This document shows, piece by piece, positions 34,875-43,351 of a DNA stretch of 51,484 bases. Location: assembly GCA_014762645.1 (NCBI GenBank), contig JABURP010000030.1:1-51484 (forward strand), read 5' to 3'. Position 1 is the first letter of the stretch. The number at the start of each line of letters is the position of its first letter. The position numbers and the translations under genes were made by a program. This DNA is from Crocinitomicaceae bacterium. GTDB taxonomy: Bacteria > Bacteroidota > Bacteroidia > Flavobacteriales_D > Crocinitomicaceae. Below the pieces are notes generated by a model, which was not told the origin of the DNA, ran no database searches, and worked only from the letters and a program-made list of their open reading frames with translations.

Positions 34875-34891
34875 TTTAGAATAATTCTAAA
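34875..34891. promoter_or_regulatory. Perfect 8-1-8 palindrome, PerR/Fur-like operator candidate
   Basis: TTTAGAAT-A-ATTCTAAA is a perfect inverted repeat with one central base. Its pattern (TTAGAAT-N-ATTCTAA) is close to the 7-1-7 boxes bound by PerR/Fur-family repressors in other bacteria. It lies between the mscS stop and the glutamate-synthase-like start, 65 bases upstream of the latter. Confidence 0.5.
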
Positions 34892-34919
34892 CAAGAATCA
34901 AATCAAATCAGGGTTAATT

Positions 34920-36071
34920 TTACTGAGAGGAGTTGGTACCAGCAGATTCTGTTGGTTTTAAATGTACATCCATCTGTGGGAATGGGTAGGTAATACCGTT
35001 GGCTTTGAATTCTTTATCAATAGCAAAGCGAATTTCACTCTTATGTCGTTCAATATGGAAATTTTGGTTGGCCCAGAAGACAAGATCCAGTTTATAACCA
35101 TTATCTCCAAATTCCAACAAACGTACAATGATATCCATATTTTTGAGCACCTTCTTATGTTCCTTTGCACACTTAAGTAAGCATTCCCTTGCTTTTTCAA
35201 GATCGGTTCCATAGCTGACCGTTACAGTAATAGCGAACCGATTGGTATTGTCACCACTTGTCCAGTTATTTACTTGCTGATGTGTTAATTGGGTATTAGG
35301 TACAATCAATATTTCACCATCTCTGGTACGTACTTTTGAGGTACGCATATTGATTTCTAATATTCTGGCTACAAAGTTCTCCTCTCCTTGCTTGGTGCGA
35401 TCAATCTCTACAATATCTCCGACTTTCACCGAACCTTCAAACAATAATAAAAAGCCACCGAAAATTTCTTTGAAAATATCCTGTAATCCCAGTGCGATAG
35501 CAACTGATAATGGGATCATTGCCTCGATAAAAGTGTTGAGGTCAACGCCCATACTGCGGAGCATCAAAATTATCCCAATAGAGATGACCAGGTATTTTAT
35601 GAGCTGGAAGTAAACGTATTCCGTCCCCTGATCCAGTCTATTAGAACGTTTAATTCTACGCAGAAGATAGATTCGGATAAGGCTGAAGGTGATTCTACCG
35701 CCAAAATAGAGCATGATCATCACAAAGATGTGATACACTGCCAGGTGGAACTTGTCAAACCGGAAAAATTCGTACTTCAATAATTGGGAATACTCCAAAT
35801 GCGGGTTGTTTACCGCAAGTGTTTTAAAACCAATTAATAAAATGGCCAGCCAAATAATTTGCTTGGTTAGTCTCCAAACCGGAATTTCTTTTCCTTCAAC
35901 AGTCAGTTTTTTACCTGATAAATCTTGCTGTTTAAAGAATCTCTTAAGATATAGAATCAGGACCTTACCAACAATGAAGAGCGCAATGAAGATGATAAGA
36001 TTGATCAGGCCCAACTCCAGGTCCTCGATTTCCAGCAATGGATAAAATAATATGTCTTTTAAAACTTCCAT
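34920..36071 (-). CDS. MscS-type mechanosensitive ion channel
   Basis: This 383-residue inner-membrane channel has four to five hydrophobic helices in its first 200 residues, then the pore-lining helix and the MscS beta domain: AIALGLQDIFKEIFGGFLLL, GDIVEIDRTKQGEENFVARI and VPNTQLTHQQVNNW. Function: opens under membrane tension to release solutes on osmotic downshock. The start lies one base after the dnaG stop codon, so it is translated from the dnaG transcript. Confidence 0.9.
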   Translation of the reverse strand: MEVLKDILFYPLLEIEDLELGLINLIIFIALFIVGKVLILYLKRFFKQQDLSGKKLTVEGKEIPVWRLTKQIIWLAILLIGFKTLAVNNPHLEYSQLLKYEFFRFDKFHLAVYHIFVMIMLYFGGRITFSLIRIYLLRRIKRSNRLDQGTEYVYFQLIKYLVISIGIILMLRSMGVDLNTFIEAMIPLSVAIALGLQDIFKEIFGGFLLLFEGSVKVGDIVEIDRTKQGEENFVARILEINMRTSKVRTRDGEILIVPNTQLTHQQVNNWTSGDNTNRFAITVTVSYGTDLEKARECLLKCAKEHKKVLKNMDIIVRLLEFGDNGYKLDLVFWANQNFHIERHKSEIRFAIDKEFKANGITYPFPQMDVHLKPTESAGTNSSQ

Positions 36072-36072
36072 C

Positions 36073-38067
36073 TTAATGAATCACTCGTCCTAAACTATCA
36101 TTATTGGTAAGTAAATTGATCACTTTATCCAGTTGTTTTTGCCGTGCCATAAGGGTCATGATCTCATCATAATTGCTCTCATAACTACCCTCGCTTAACT
36201 TCTTAATTTCCGTCTGGATAACTTCTTTTTCTCTTTTAATCCTTGCTGTTTTATACGAGTAGATAGATTGCTTTACGGCCAGTTCCAGGTTATCAACTTC
36301 TGTGTTGGTATATACTTTTTTATCCGTCCATTTTGGAGATAGTTCATACCGATTAGAAATAATATCAACCGCGGTTCTCGCAATCTCAGGATCGGCGTAT
36401 TGTACGAAATACTTTTCCCCTCGCAATTCGCCCAGGTCAATTCCTTCTTTTATCTCGTCAAATATTTTTCTGAACAGCGGGTTCTCCAATTCTAGTTCAT
36501 CTTTATCTATTTCATGAACAATTAGTTCGGAAACCGCTACTTCCACTTCTGTAATTACCTCGTTCTCGTCTTCATCCAACTCAACATGTTGTGTTTTTAC
36601 CTGAAAAACTCCATAATTCAGCATAATTCGAACAAGGTCCAGCTCGTGCGAATAAATATTCTCATCCGTACGTTTTTCTCTTTGCTGGTGGTCAGATTGC
36701 TCTACTTGTTCTGTTGGAACCTCGAGTGATTTTATTTCAGGAGCCCCGTGCTTTTTGGCAATGACATTACGTCTTAATTTGGTAATTTCAGTCACGAGAA
36801 TTTGCTCCTCCATTCCAAACATAGAAGCACATTCTCTGGTGTATACCTGTCGCGTAATGGCGTCCGGGATTTTAGCAATAGATTGAATAATATCGCGAAT
36901 CAGAGAAGCTTTTTGAACCGGATCTCCACCCGCTTCTTTTAGAAGCACATCCGATTTAAAGACAATAAAATCTTTGGAATGTTCTTCAATGTATTCTTCA
37001 AGCTCAGTTGCGGTAGATTTCTTGGCAAAAGAATCGGGATCTTCACCTTCAGGAAACAGTACAACTTTCACGTTCATTCCCTGTTCTAGAATGAGGTCAA
37101 TTCCCCGAAACGAAGCTTTTATACCGGCCGGATCTCCGTCGTATAGAATTGTAATGTTTTCGGAATATCGTTTAATGAGTTTAACCTGATCCTCTGTGAG
37201 TGCTGTCCCGGATGAGGCAACGACATTTTCAATCCCGGATTGATGCAGTGAAATCACATCTGTATATCCTTCTACCAGGAAACACCGGTCATATTTAATG
37301 ATGGCGTTTTTAGCAAAGTACAGTCCGTACAGGATTCGTGATTTATTGTAGAGTTCACTTTCCGGAGAGTTAAAATATTTAGCTGTTTTTTTGTCAGAAC
37401 GAAGTGTTCGACCTCCAAAACCCAGAACTTTACCTGCAACGGAATGTATCGGAAACATTACCCGTCCTCTGAAAAAATCAAAGGTCCGTTCATCTTTTTT
37501 CTTCGTCAGCCCGGCCTCAATGAGGTACTCGAGCTTGTAGTTTTTCTCCAGAGCAGCCTTAGTAAACGCATCTGACTCATCCAAACAATAACCAAGTTGG
37601 AACTTCTTAATAATATCTTCTCTGAAACCTCTTTCAAGAAAATATGATAATCCAATGGCCTTACCCTGTTCATTATTGTGCAGATTATGCACGAAATAGT
37701 CCCGGGCAAATTCGTTGATAATGCTGAGGTTCTCACGAAGGGTATACGCGGCTTTTTCTTCCGGCGTTTTTTCATGATCTTCTTTGATCTCAATATTATA
37801 CTTGTTCGCCAACCAGGTTAACGCCTCAACGTACGAATAATGTTCGTGTTCCATTAGAAATGAAACCACATTTCCTCCCTTACCTGAACTAAAACATTTC
37901 CAAATTTGCTTGGATGGAGAAACCATGAATGACGGCGTTTTTTCATCCACAAAAGGACTTTTCGCTTTCAGATTAGAGCCTGCTTTTTTCAAATGCAGAA
38001 AATCGCCAATAACTTCTTCTACTCTGGCGGTCTGAAAAATTTCGTCTATGGTTTGCTTAGGGATCAC
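36073..38067 (-). CDS. dnaG: DNA primase
   Basis: DnaG makes the RNA primers for replication. The 664-residue protein has the N-terminal zinc-ribbon region (about 1-100), the catalytic core with Toprim motifs EGYTDVISLHQSG and ILYDGDPAGIKAS (about 260-330), and a C-terminal region for helicase contact. The zinc ribbon is degenerate: positions of the usual CxxH...CxxC ligands read Ser37, Val40, Cys58 and Ser61, so three of four are lost. The start is a GTG at 38067, only five bases after a perfect -7 element TAACTTTG, suggesting a leaderless message. mscS follows with a one-base gap. Confidence 0.95.
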   Translation of the reverse strand: MIPKQTIDEIFQTARVEEVIGDFLHLKKAGSNLKAKSPFVDEKTPSFMVSPSKQIWKCFSSGKGGNVVSFLMEHEHYSYVEALTWLANKYNIEIKEDHEKTPEEKAAYTLRENLSIINEFARDYFVHNLHNNEQGKAIGLSYFLERGFREDIIKKFQLGYCLDESDAFTKAALEKNYKLEYLIEAGLTKKKDERTFDFFRGRVMFPIHSVAGKVLGFGGRTLRSDKKTAKYFNSPESELYNKSRILYGLYFAKNAIIKYDRCFLVEGYTDVISLHQSGIENVVASSGTALTEDQVKLIKRYSENITILYDGDPAGIKASFRGIDLILEQGMNVKVVLFPEGEDPDSFAKKSTATELEEYIEEHSKDFIVFKSDVLLKEAGGDPVQKASLIRDIIQSIAKIPDAITRQVYTRECASMFGMEEQILVTEITKLRRNVIAKKHGAPEIKSLEVPTEQVEQSDHQQREKRTDENIYSHELDLVRIMLNYGVFQVKTQHVELDEDENEVITEVEVAVSELIVHEIDKDELELENPLFRKIFDEIKEGIDLGELRGEKYFVQYADPEIARTAVDIISNRYELSPKWTDKKVYTNTEVDNLELAVKQSIYSYKTARIKREKEVIQTEIKKLSEGSYESNYDEIMTLMARQKQLDKVINLLTNNDSLGRVIH

Positions 38068-38072
38068 TTTTT

Positions 38073-38080
38073 CAAAGTTA
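38073..38080 (-). promoter_or_regulatory. -7 promoter element of dnaG
   Basis: TAACTTTG on the minus strand matches the TAnnTTTG consensus exactly. Its last base lies five bases before the GTG start of dnaG, so transcription should begin at or near the start codon. No TTTG is found 19 bases upstream. Confidence 0.5.
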
Positions 38081-38087
38081 ATTTATT

Positions 38088-38095
38088 TACTTTTA
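38088..38095 (+). promoter_or_regulatory. Candidate -7 element of the DUF6090-like gene
   Basis: TACTTTTA (one mismatch to TAnnTTTG) ends four bases before the GTG start at 38100. It faces away from the dnaG element within a 32-base divergent gap. Confidence 0.35.
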
Positions 38096-38099
38096 ATCC

Positions 38100-39020
38100 G
38101 TGACACAGAATAACAAGAAGAAAGAAAAGAAATTTAAGGTTGATCGTGTTTGGTTCATTGACAAAGGCATTGAGCTTAGCATTTTTGTTTTAGGATTCCT
38201 GATTGCCCTGTATATTGATGATGTGCGTGATGCCAACAACATCAAACAACTCAAGGAGCATTATATGCATATTGTGCAGTCAGATCTTGAAAAGGATGTG
38301 AAGAGTTATGAGAATGCGTACAATCATGATTCACTAAGAGTTGACGGATGTGATTTTATCCTTAAATTCTTAATCAAACGACAAAACTCAGAGTTTCATT
38401 CGTATGGTAAATTGCGTCACAACTCAAAAGGTAAAATTGGGCCCGGGTTTGACTTTGAAGACGGTAGAGCTTATTCAGCAGGAGATACGATACAGATTGT
38501 CGCAGAAAAAAAAGGATGGTTCCTGGATACATCAGGTTATTGGGTGAATAAACAGATCGTAAGTAATCTGGACAATACGTTCAACTGGTTTTCGGAAGAA
38601 ATAGATGATTCGGTGCGGGCAAAAATTGATTTTTATGAGCATTATTTAGATGAAACGCGATCGGTTTTTCAACATACAACAGGATATAAAGGATTAATGG
38701 CACAAAATACTTCTGCTTTTTTAAATACAACAACCATTGAATCAGAACTTTCTGATTATTACAGCTTTGGTAGTTATCTAAATTGGTTGGAGGATTATTA
38801 CAGGGATAGTCATTATCCGAAATTTTGTGAATTGCGTTATTCATTTGGGGATATAAGCTTTTTTCAGTTTTTATATTTGTTGAACAATGAACAAAACAAT
38901 GAGTTGATTCGACAATTAACGCTGGCGGGAATTCACGCAAAAAAAGAAATGCGTTATTATCAGAAGGCCCTTAAAATGAATGGTGGAATTCAGCAACTCA
39001 TTAAGGATAGAAAATATTAG
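38100..39020 (+). CDS. DUF6090-like single-helix membrane protein
   Basis: This 306-residue protein starts with a GTG, has a basic N-terminal stretch (KKKEKKFKVDR), one TM helix (about 21-40; IELSIFVLGFLIALYIDD) and a large helical domain outside the cytoplasm. The sequence just after the helix (LKEHYMHIVQSDLEKD) recalls the DUF6090 family of Bacteroidota membrane proteins; function unknown. Its TAG stop overlaps the GTG start of the SprT-like gene by one base, and manC-like follows, so the three genes look like one operon divergent from dnaG. Confidence 0.7.
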   Translation: MTQNNKKKEKKFKVDRVWFIDKGIELSIFVLGFLIALYIDDVRDANNIKQLKEHYMHIVQSDLEKDVKSYENAYNHDSLRVDGCDFILKFLIKRQNSEFHSYGKLRHNSKGKIGPGFDFEDGRAYSAGDTIQIVAEKKGWFLDTSGYWVNKQIVSNLDNTFNWFSEEIDDSVRAKIDFYEHYLDETRSVFQHTTGYKGLMAQNTSAFLNTTTIESELSDYYSFGSYLNWLEDYYRDSHYPKFCELRYSFGDISFFQFLYLLNNEQNNELIRQLTLAGIHAKKEMRYYQKALKMNGGIQQLIKDRKY

Positions 39021-39673
39021 TGGAGAGAACGGAGAAAATAGTTGTATTTAGTGAAAAGTTAAGGCCATTTTTACCTGCCGGTTCAGAGGTTTATGTGGCC
39101 GAGTTTATCGTTGAAAAGACGGTTCACTTTACAGTGTCAAAACCGAGAAAAACCAAGTTGGGTGATTATCGCCAACCCTGGGACGGCAAGCCACACCGCA
39201 TCTCTGTTAATGGCAATCTTAACAAATATGCATTTTTGATTACAACGATTCATGAAATGGCACATTTAACCACTCATGAAAAATACGGAAACCGGGTTAA
39301 ATCGCACGGAACCGAGTGGAAATCAGAATTCAAAAAACTGTTTCAACCTCTTATTACGAGAGAGTTACTCCCAACTGATGTGAGCATGGCCGTTAATAAT
39401 TATTTAAAGAATGCAAAAGCAGCATCTTGTTCTGATGATAAACTTTACCGGGTGTTGCGACGTTACGATAAAGATCCAAGTACTTTAGTGGAGCATTTGG
39501 AACAAGGTGATATTTTTGAGCTGAAAGGAAAACGCTTTATTCTTGGAAAAAAATTACGAAAGCGCTACGAATGTAAAGAAGTAAATACAGGTCGAACCTA
39601 CAGGGTTTTAGGACTGGCAGAAGTTGAGGAAGTTGTAACCGCAGAGATTGAGGACAGCATACGACGCTATTAA
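39020..39673 (+). CDS. SprT-like zinc-binding protein
   Basis: This 217-residue cytoplasmic protein has the SprT-like core with the metal motif TIHEMAHLTTHEKYG, preceded by RISVNGNLNKY, the usual strand arrangement. SprT-like domains are putative metallopeptidases, related to Spartan, which cleaves DNA-protein crosslinks in eukaryotes; the bacterial role is unproven. It starts with a GTG that overlaps the preceding TAG by one base. The C-terminal 60 residues form a small basic domain (KGKRFILGKKLRKRYECK). Confidence 0.85.
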   Translation: MERTEKIVVFSEKLRPFLPAGSEVYVAEFIVEKTVHFTVSKPRKTKLGDYRQPWDGKPHRISVNGNLNKYAFLITTIHEMAHLTTHEKYGNRVKSHGTEWKSEFKKLFQPLITRELLPTDVSMAVNNYLKNAKAASCSDDKLYRVLRRYDKDPSTLVEHLEQGDIFELKGKRFILGKKLRKRYECKEVNTGRTYRVLGLAEVEEVVTAEIEDSIRRY

Positions 39674-39693
39674 TGAATTGTGAAATAAGATAG

Positions 39694-40758
39694 ATGGAAA
39701 ATAATTTTGGAGTGATAATGGCCGGTGGAATTGGGAGCAGGTTTTGGCCCATGAGTCAGGAGGACAGGCCCAAGCAATTTTTAGATGTTTTGGGTATCGG
39801 TAAAACCTTAATTCAAATGACGGTAGAAAGGATGAAGCGAATAGCTCCGGCTGACCAGATCTACGTCATGACCAATAAAGATTATGCTGATCTTGTACAC
39901 GAACAAACCGGCCTGCCTTACGATCAGATTCTGACTGAGCCTATGCGAAAGAATACTGCTCCATGTATCGCTTATGCAGCTCATAAAATCCACGCATTAA
40001 ATAATGAAGCTAATCTCATTGTTGCACCGGCAGATCATTTGATACTCAAAGAGGGTGAATTTGTCAAAACGATTGAAACCGCCATTCAATCTGCTGAAAA
40101 TGGTCAAATTGTTACGCTGGGAATTAAACCATCCAGGCCCGATACAGGATATGGCTATATTAATTTTGATTCCAGTATTACCTTTCCTAAAATCGGAGAA
40201 GTAAGCAAAGTTGTAAAGTTTACGGAAAAGCCCGATTTAGAAAAAGCACAGCAATTTTTGGCCAGTGGTGATTTTTACTGGAACTCAGGAATTTTCATTT
40301 GGAAAACAACCACGATTATAGATGCATTGCAAAAATTCAAACCAGAAATTCACACGTTATTTTGCTCAAAAGGGAATGATTATAACACAGGAATAGAACA
40401 GGAATTTGTGAACAATGCATTTGAAAAGACGGAAAGTGTTTCTATAGACTATGCAGTGCTAGAACAAGCTGCTAATGTCAGTGTGGTGTTGTCCGATTTT
40501 GGCTGGTCTGATCTTGGTACATGGGGGTCATTATATACACACTTAAATCATGATGAAAATGGAAATGCAGTAGTGGGTGATAAGGTCCATCTGTTCGAAT
40601 CAAAAAACTGTATTGTTCATGTTCCTAAAGGGAAAAAGGTTGTTTTGCAGGGTTTGGATGATTATATCGTTGTGGAGGCTAACAATACGCTCATGGTAAT
40701 TCGAAAAGAAGATGAACAGAAAATCAAGGAATACTCAGCGATAGCAGATAAAGATTAA
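39694..40758 (+). CDS. Mannose-1-phosphate guanylyltransferase
   Basis: This enzyme makes GDP-mannose from mannose-1-phosphate and GTP in the cytoplasm, feeding glycan and fucose synthesis. The 354-residue protein is the short, single-domain form without the isomerase domain. Seen: nucleotide-binding start GGIGSRFWPMSQEDRPKQFL, TEPMRKNTAPCIAYAA, the VAPADHLI stretch, VVKFTEKPD, and WNSGIFIW, followed by FGWSDLGTWGSLY. It follows the SprT-like gene by 20 bases. Its stop codon overlaps that of the convergent lipoprotein gene within TTAA. Confidence 0.93.
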   Translation: MENNFGVIMAGGIGSRFWPMSQEDRPKQFLDVLGIGKTLIQMTVERMKRIAPADQIYVMTNKDYADLVHEQTGLPYDQILTEPMRKNTAPCIAYAAHKIHALNNEANLIVAPADHLILKEGEFVKTIETAIQSAENGQIVTLGIKPSRPDTGYGYINFDSSITFPKIGEVSKVVKFTEKPDLEKAQQFLASGDFYWNSGIFIWKTTTIIDALQKFKPEIHTLFCSKGNDYNTGIEQEFVNNAFEKTESVSIDYAVLEQAANVSVVLSDFGWSDLGTWGSLYTHLNHDENGNAVVGDKVHLFESKNCIVHVPKGKKVVLQGLDDYIVVEANNTLMVIRKEDEQKIKEYSAIADKD

Positions 40759-41396
40759 CAGCCGCAATACCAGGACACGGTGTATAGACTATCATCATCA
40801 AGCTCAATATTGTAGTGACACCCTGCACCATCTGGTGAATATTCTGTGGAATCCTCATTCCAAACATTATCCTCACTATAAATCAGAACAGAAAGTGTTT
40901 CATAGAATTCTTTCCGATTTTTTATTGTACAAGAAGTTCTAAGTTCAGCATTTGCTCCTGCTTCAGGATGTTTGATATATTTAAAGACAAGACCATTTGA
41001 AAAATTCTGGTTCCATTCCAGTATTCCCCAATCAGGATCAGTTTTGTCTACTTGCTTTGTATTCAGTGAATCCAGGTGGGTGATCAGGTAGTTGTAGATC
41101 AATCCATAAAAAATGCCATTCTTTCCAAAAACTTCATAAAGTGAATCCGTTTCACACCAGGTAAGAAAACGTTCGTGTGGATAGGGGAGACAATAGTCAC
41201 TTTCTACAGTAAAACGCGGGATTTCAATAGGCGGCTCAGGTAATTCTTCCTGCTCCTCTTCAGTTGCGTCAGTGGAATCACTATCACTTTGTGCCGTGAT
41301 ATTCTTATTCTGAACGGATCCATTTTCCGTATCTTCATTTGCCCCGTTACAAGCAAACAGAAGAGCAACTGGTATGACAATAAAGAAAATTCGCAT
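40755..41396 (-). CDS. Lipoprotein of unknown function
   Basis: This 213-residue predicted lipoprotein has the lipobox LLFAC (cysteine at 16) and an acidic Asp/Glu/Ser/Pro-rich linker (about 17-60), then a compact domain with several cysteines, ending WYCGC. Start codon and the sppA stop codon overlap by one base (TAATG), so it is co-translated with sppA and may be an envelope partner or an unrelated rider. No family recognised. Confidence 0.75.
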   Translation of the reverse strand: MRIFFIVIPVALLFACNGANEDTENGSVQNKNITAQSDSDSTDATEEEQEELPEPPIEIPRFTVESDYCLPYPHERFLTWCETDSLYEVFGKNGIFYGLIYNYLITHLDSLNTKQVDKTDPDWGILEWNQNFSNGLVFKYIKHPEAGANAELRTSCTIKNRKEFYETLSVLIYSEDNVWNEDSTEYSPDGAGCHYNIELDDDSLYTVSWYCGC

Positions 41397-43201
41397 TACT
41401 CAACCCAAATTAAATAAGGTAACCGGGCTTGAATACTCTTTCTTGTACCCATGGTTCGGAAATAATTACAAATTTCCAGTAACTGCGCTTCTACAGCTGA
41501 ACGACTTGAAATAGACACTTGCTCATCCATGTCTTCCATGACTTCAAGCATCTCCATGAAACCATCTTTTTTCCGTTTAGGGAAGAATTGAATTTCAATT
41601 TTATCTTCAGAAATATCAGCTTGTTCAGCGGCGTAGTTAATAGCGTCATAGATTCCGCCAAATTCATCAATCAACCCAATTTCCATGGCGTCAACGCCCG
41701 CCCAAACACGACCTTGACCAATACTGTCTATCATCTCTTTCGACATGTCTCTGCCTTCTCCAACTTTTGTTATGAAGTCATCATAAATATCGTCAATTTC
41801 TTCCTGAACGATTAGTAGCTCTCTGTCAGTTAGTCGTTTATTAAGGGACAGGACGGCATGGTTATTTGTTTCAACCCGGTCAAAGGTGATTCCCAGTTTA
41901 TTTTCAAACATTTTACCGGTATAAGGGATAATACCAAAAACGCCAATTGATCCAGTAATTGTATTTGGTTGAGCATAGATTTTATCTGCGGCGCACGAGA
42001 TATAATATCCACCAGATGCCGCGACGTCACCCATTGAAACAACTACGGGTTTACCAGCTTCTTTGGTCAAAATCACTTCTCTCCAAATCATGTCACTCGC
42101 CAAAGCAGACCCGCCTGGCGAATTCACACGCAAAACAACTGCCTTGATATCCTCATCTTCACGGGCTTCACGGATCATTTTTGAGGTTGAACTTCCGCCA
42201 ATTTGACCATGCTGACCGTTGCCATCTACTATCTCTCCTTCAGCAAAAATCACTGCAATGTTTTTCTTTTTGAGTTTATCCAAAACCCGGTCGTTTTTAG
42301 TCTTCTTTAATGCATACTTTTTAAAAGAAACCAATTGCAGGTCCTTATCTTCTTTTGTCTCTGATTTTTCCTTTAACAAATCCAGGATCTCGTCATAATA
42401 CTTGACACCATCTGCCATTTTATAGTCTACTGCATCACCAGACTTTCTAATAAAAACACTATCTGCAATAACATTTAAGCGTGATTTTTCAACCCCCCTG
42501 GATTCAGAAACAGCATTAAGGACTTCATTCCATAATGCATCTACATATTTTTGGGTTTGAATTCTGTTGGCTTCACTCATTTCAGTATAAATAAGTGGTT
42601 CAACAGCAGATTTAAATCGGTTGTTGGATCCACGAATAATCTGCATTTCAACATCCAGTTTCTCAAGAGCACCCTTAACAAACATCAATTCAGCTCCTAA
42701 ACCTAAAAAATTAATCATTCCGGTTGGGAAAACATAAAGTTCATCTGCAACGGTAGATAAATAATAGGATTTAGTACTGTAATATTCCGAATACGCCAAA
42801 ACAAATTTGCCCGACTCCTTGAAGTCAGCAATTCCATCTCTGATTTCTTTAACGGATGCAAACCCGGCATCCACACCATCACACTCAATGAAGATTCCTT
42901 TTACCTTGTCATCCTCTTTAGCAATTTTTAAAGCATCAAGAATTTCCATTACACCAAACTGTTTGTCAATTTGAAAGGTGGACGGGTTAAAATCAGCTTT
43001 AGAGTAATCACCTATTTCTGATCCTAACTTCATGTGTAAAACGCTATTTTCTTTGATTTTGAAGGGCTTTGGTTTAAACATCCCATCAAGATTAGAAAGC
43101 ATAGCGTTAAGGATGGTAAAGAATAACACTGTTACAATAATTCCAGCCAAAACAGTTGCTAATAAACTCGCCCAAAAGGTTTTCCAAAATGTCATATTCA
43201 T
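41396..43201 (-). CDS. sppA: Signal peptide peptidase SppA, long (67-kDa) type
   Basis: SppA digests leftover signal peptides in the inner membrane. The 601-residue protein has one N-terminal TM helix (about 5-30) and two S49 peptidase halves, as in the E. coli type. The catalytic lysine is likely Lys144 (YYSTKSYYLSTVADELYV) and the serine Ser396 (VAASGGYYISCAADKIYA); GGSALASDMIWREV lies in between. The start could be either of two ATGs (MNM). It is followed by a lipoprotein gene overlapping by one base. Confidence 0.95.
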   Translation of the reverse strand: MNMTFWKTFWASLLATVLAGIIVTVLFFTILNAMLSNLDGMFKPKPFKIKENSVLHMKLGSEIGDYSKADFNPSTFQIDKQFGVMEILDALKIAKEDDKVKGIFIECDGVDAGFASVKEIRDGIADFKESGKFVLAYSEYYSTKSYYLSTVADELYVFPTGMINFLGLGAELMFVKGALEKLDVEMQIIRGSNNRFKSAVEPLIYTEMSEANRIQTQKYVDALWNEVLNAVSESRGVEKSRLNVIADSVFIRKSGDAVDYKMADGVKYYDEILDLLKEKSETKEDKDLQLVSFKKYALKKTKNDRVLDKLKKKNIAVIFAEGEIVDGNGQHGQIGGSSTSKMIREAREDEDIKAVVLRVNSPGGSALASDMIWREVILTKEAGKPVVVSMGDVAASGGYYISCAADKIYAQPNTITGSIGVFGIIPYTGKMFENKLGITFDRVETNNHAVLSLNKRLTDRELLIVQEEIDDIYDDFITKVGEGRDMSKEMIDSIGQGRVWAGVDAMEIGLIDEFGGIYDAINYAAEQADISEDKIEIQFFPKRKKDGFMEMLEVMEDMDEQVSISSRSAVEAQLLEICNYFRTMGTRKSIQARLPYLIWVE

Positions 43202-43339
43202 ACTTGAGTGCTTTATCGTAATGTAAATATACAGTAAGAAATCGCGTTAAATAACGGATTTATTTAAATGGACAATGATAATGTTAAAAACTTAAAATTG
43301 AGGATAATTGGTAGAGCAATAAATCATGGTTAAATCAGT

Positions 43340-43347
43340 TAAATTTG
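43340..43347 (+). promoter_or_regulatory. -7 promoter element next to a GTG start
   Basis: TAAATTTG matches TAnnTTTG exactly and ends four bases before the GTG start of the glycosyltransferase gene at 43352, which implies a leaderless or nearly leaderless message. Confidence 0.5.
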
Positions 43348-43351
43348 CCGC

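Noticed and set aside
38581-38940. 119-codon frame antisense to the DUF6090-like gene
   Set aside because: Shadow frame; low-complexity translation and no promoter or ribosome site.
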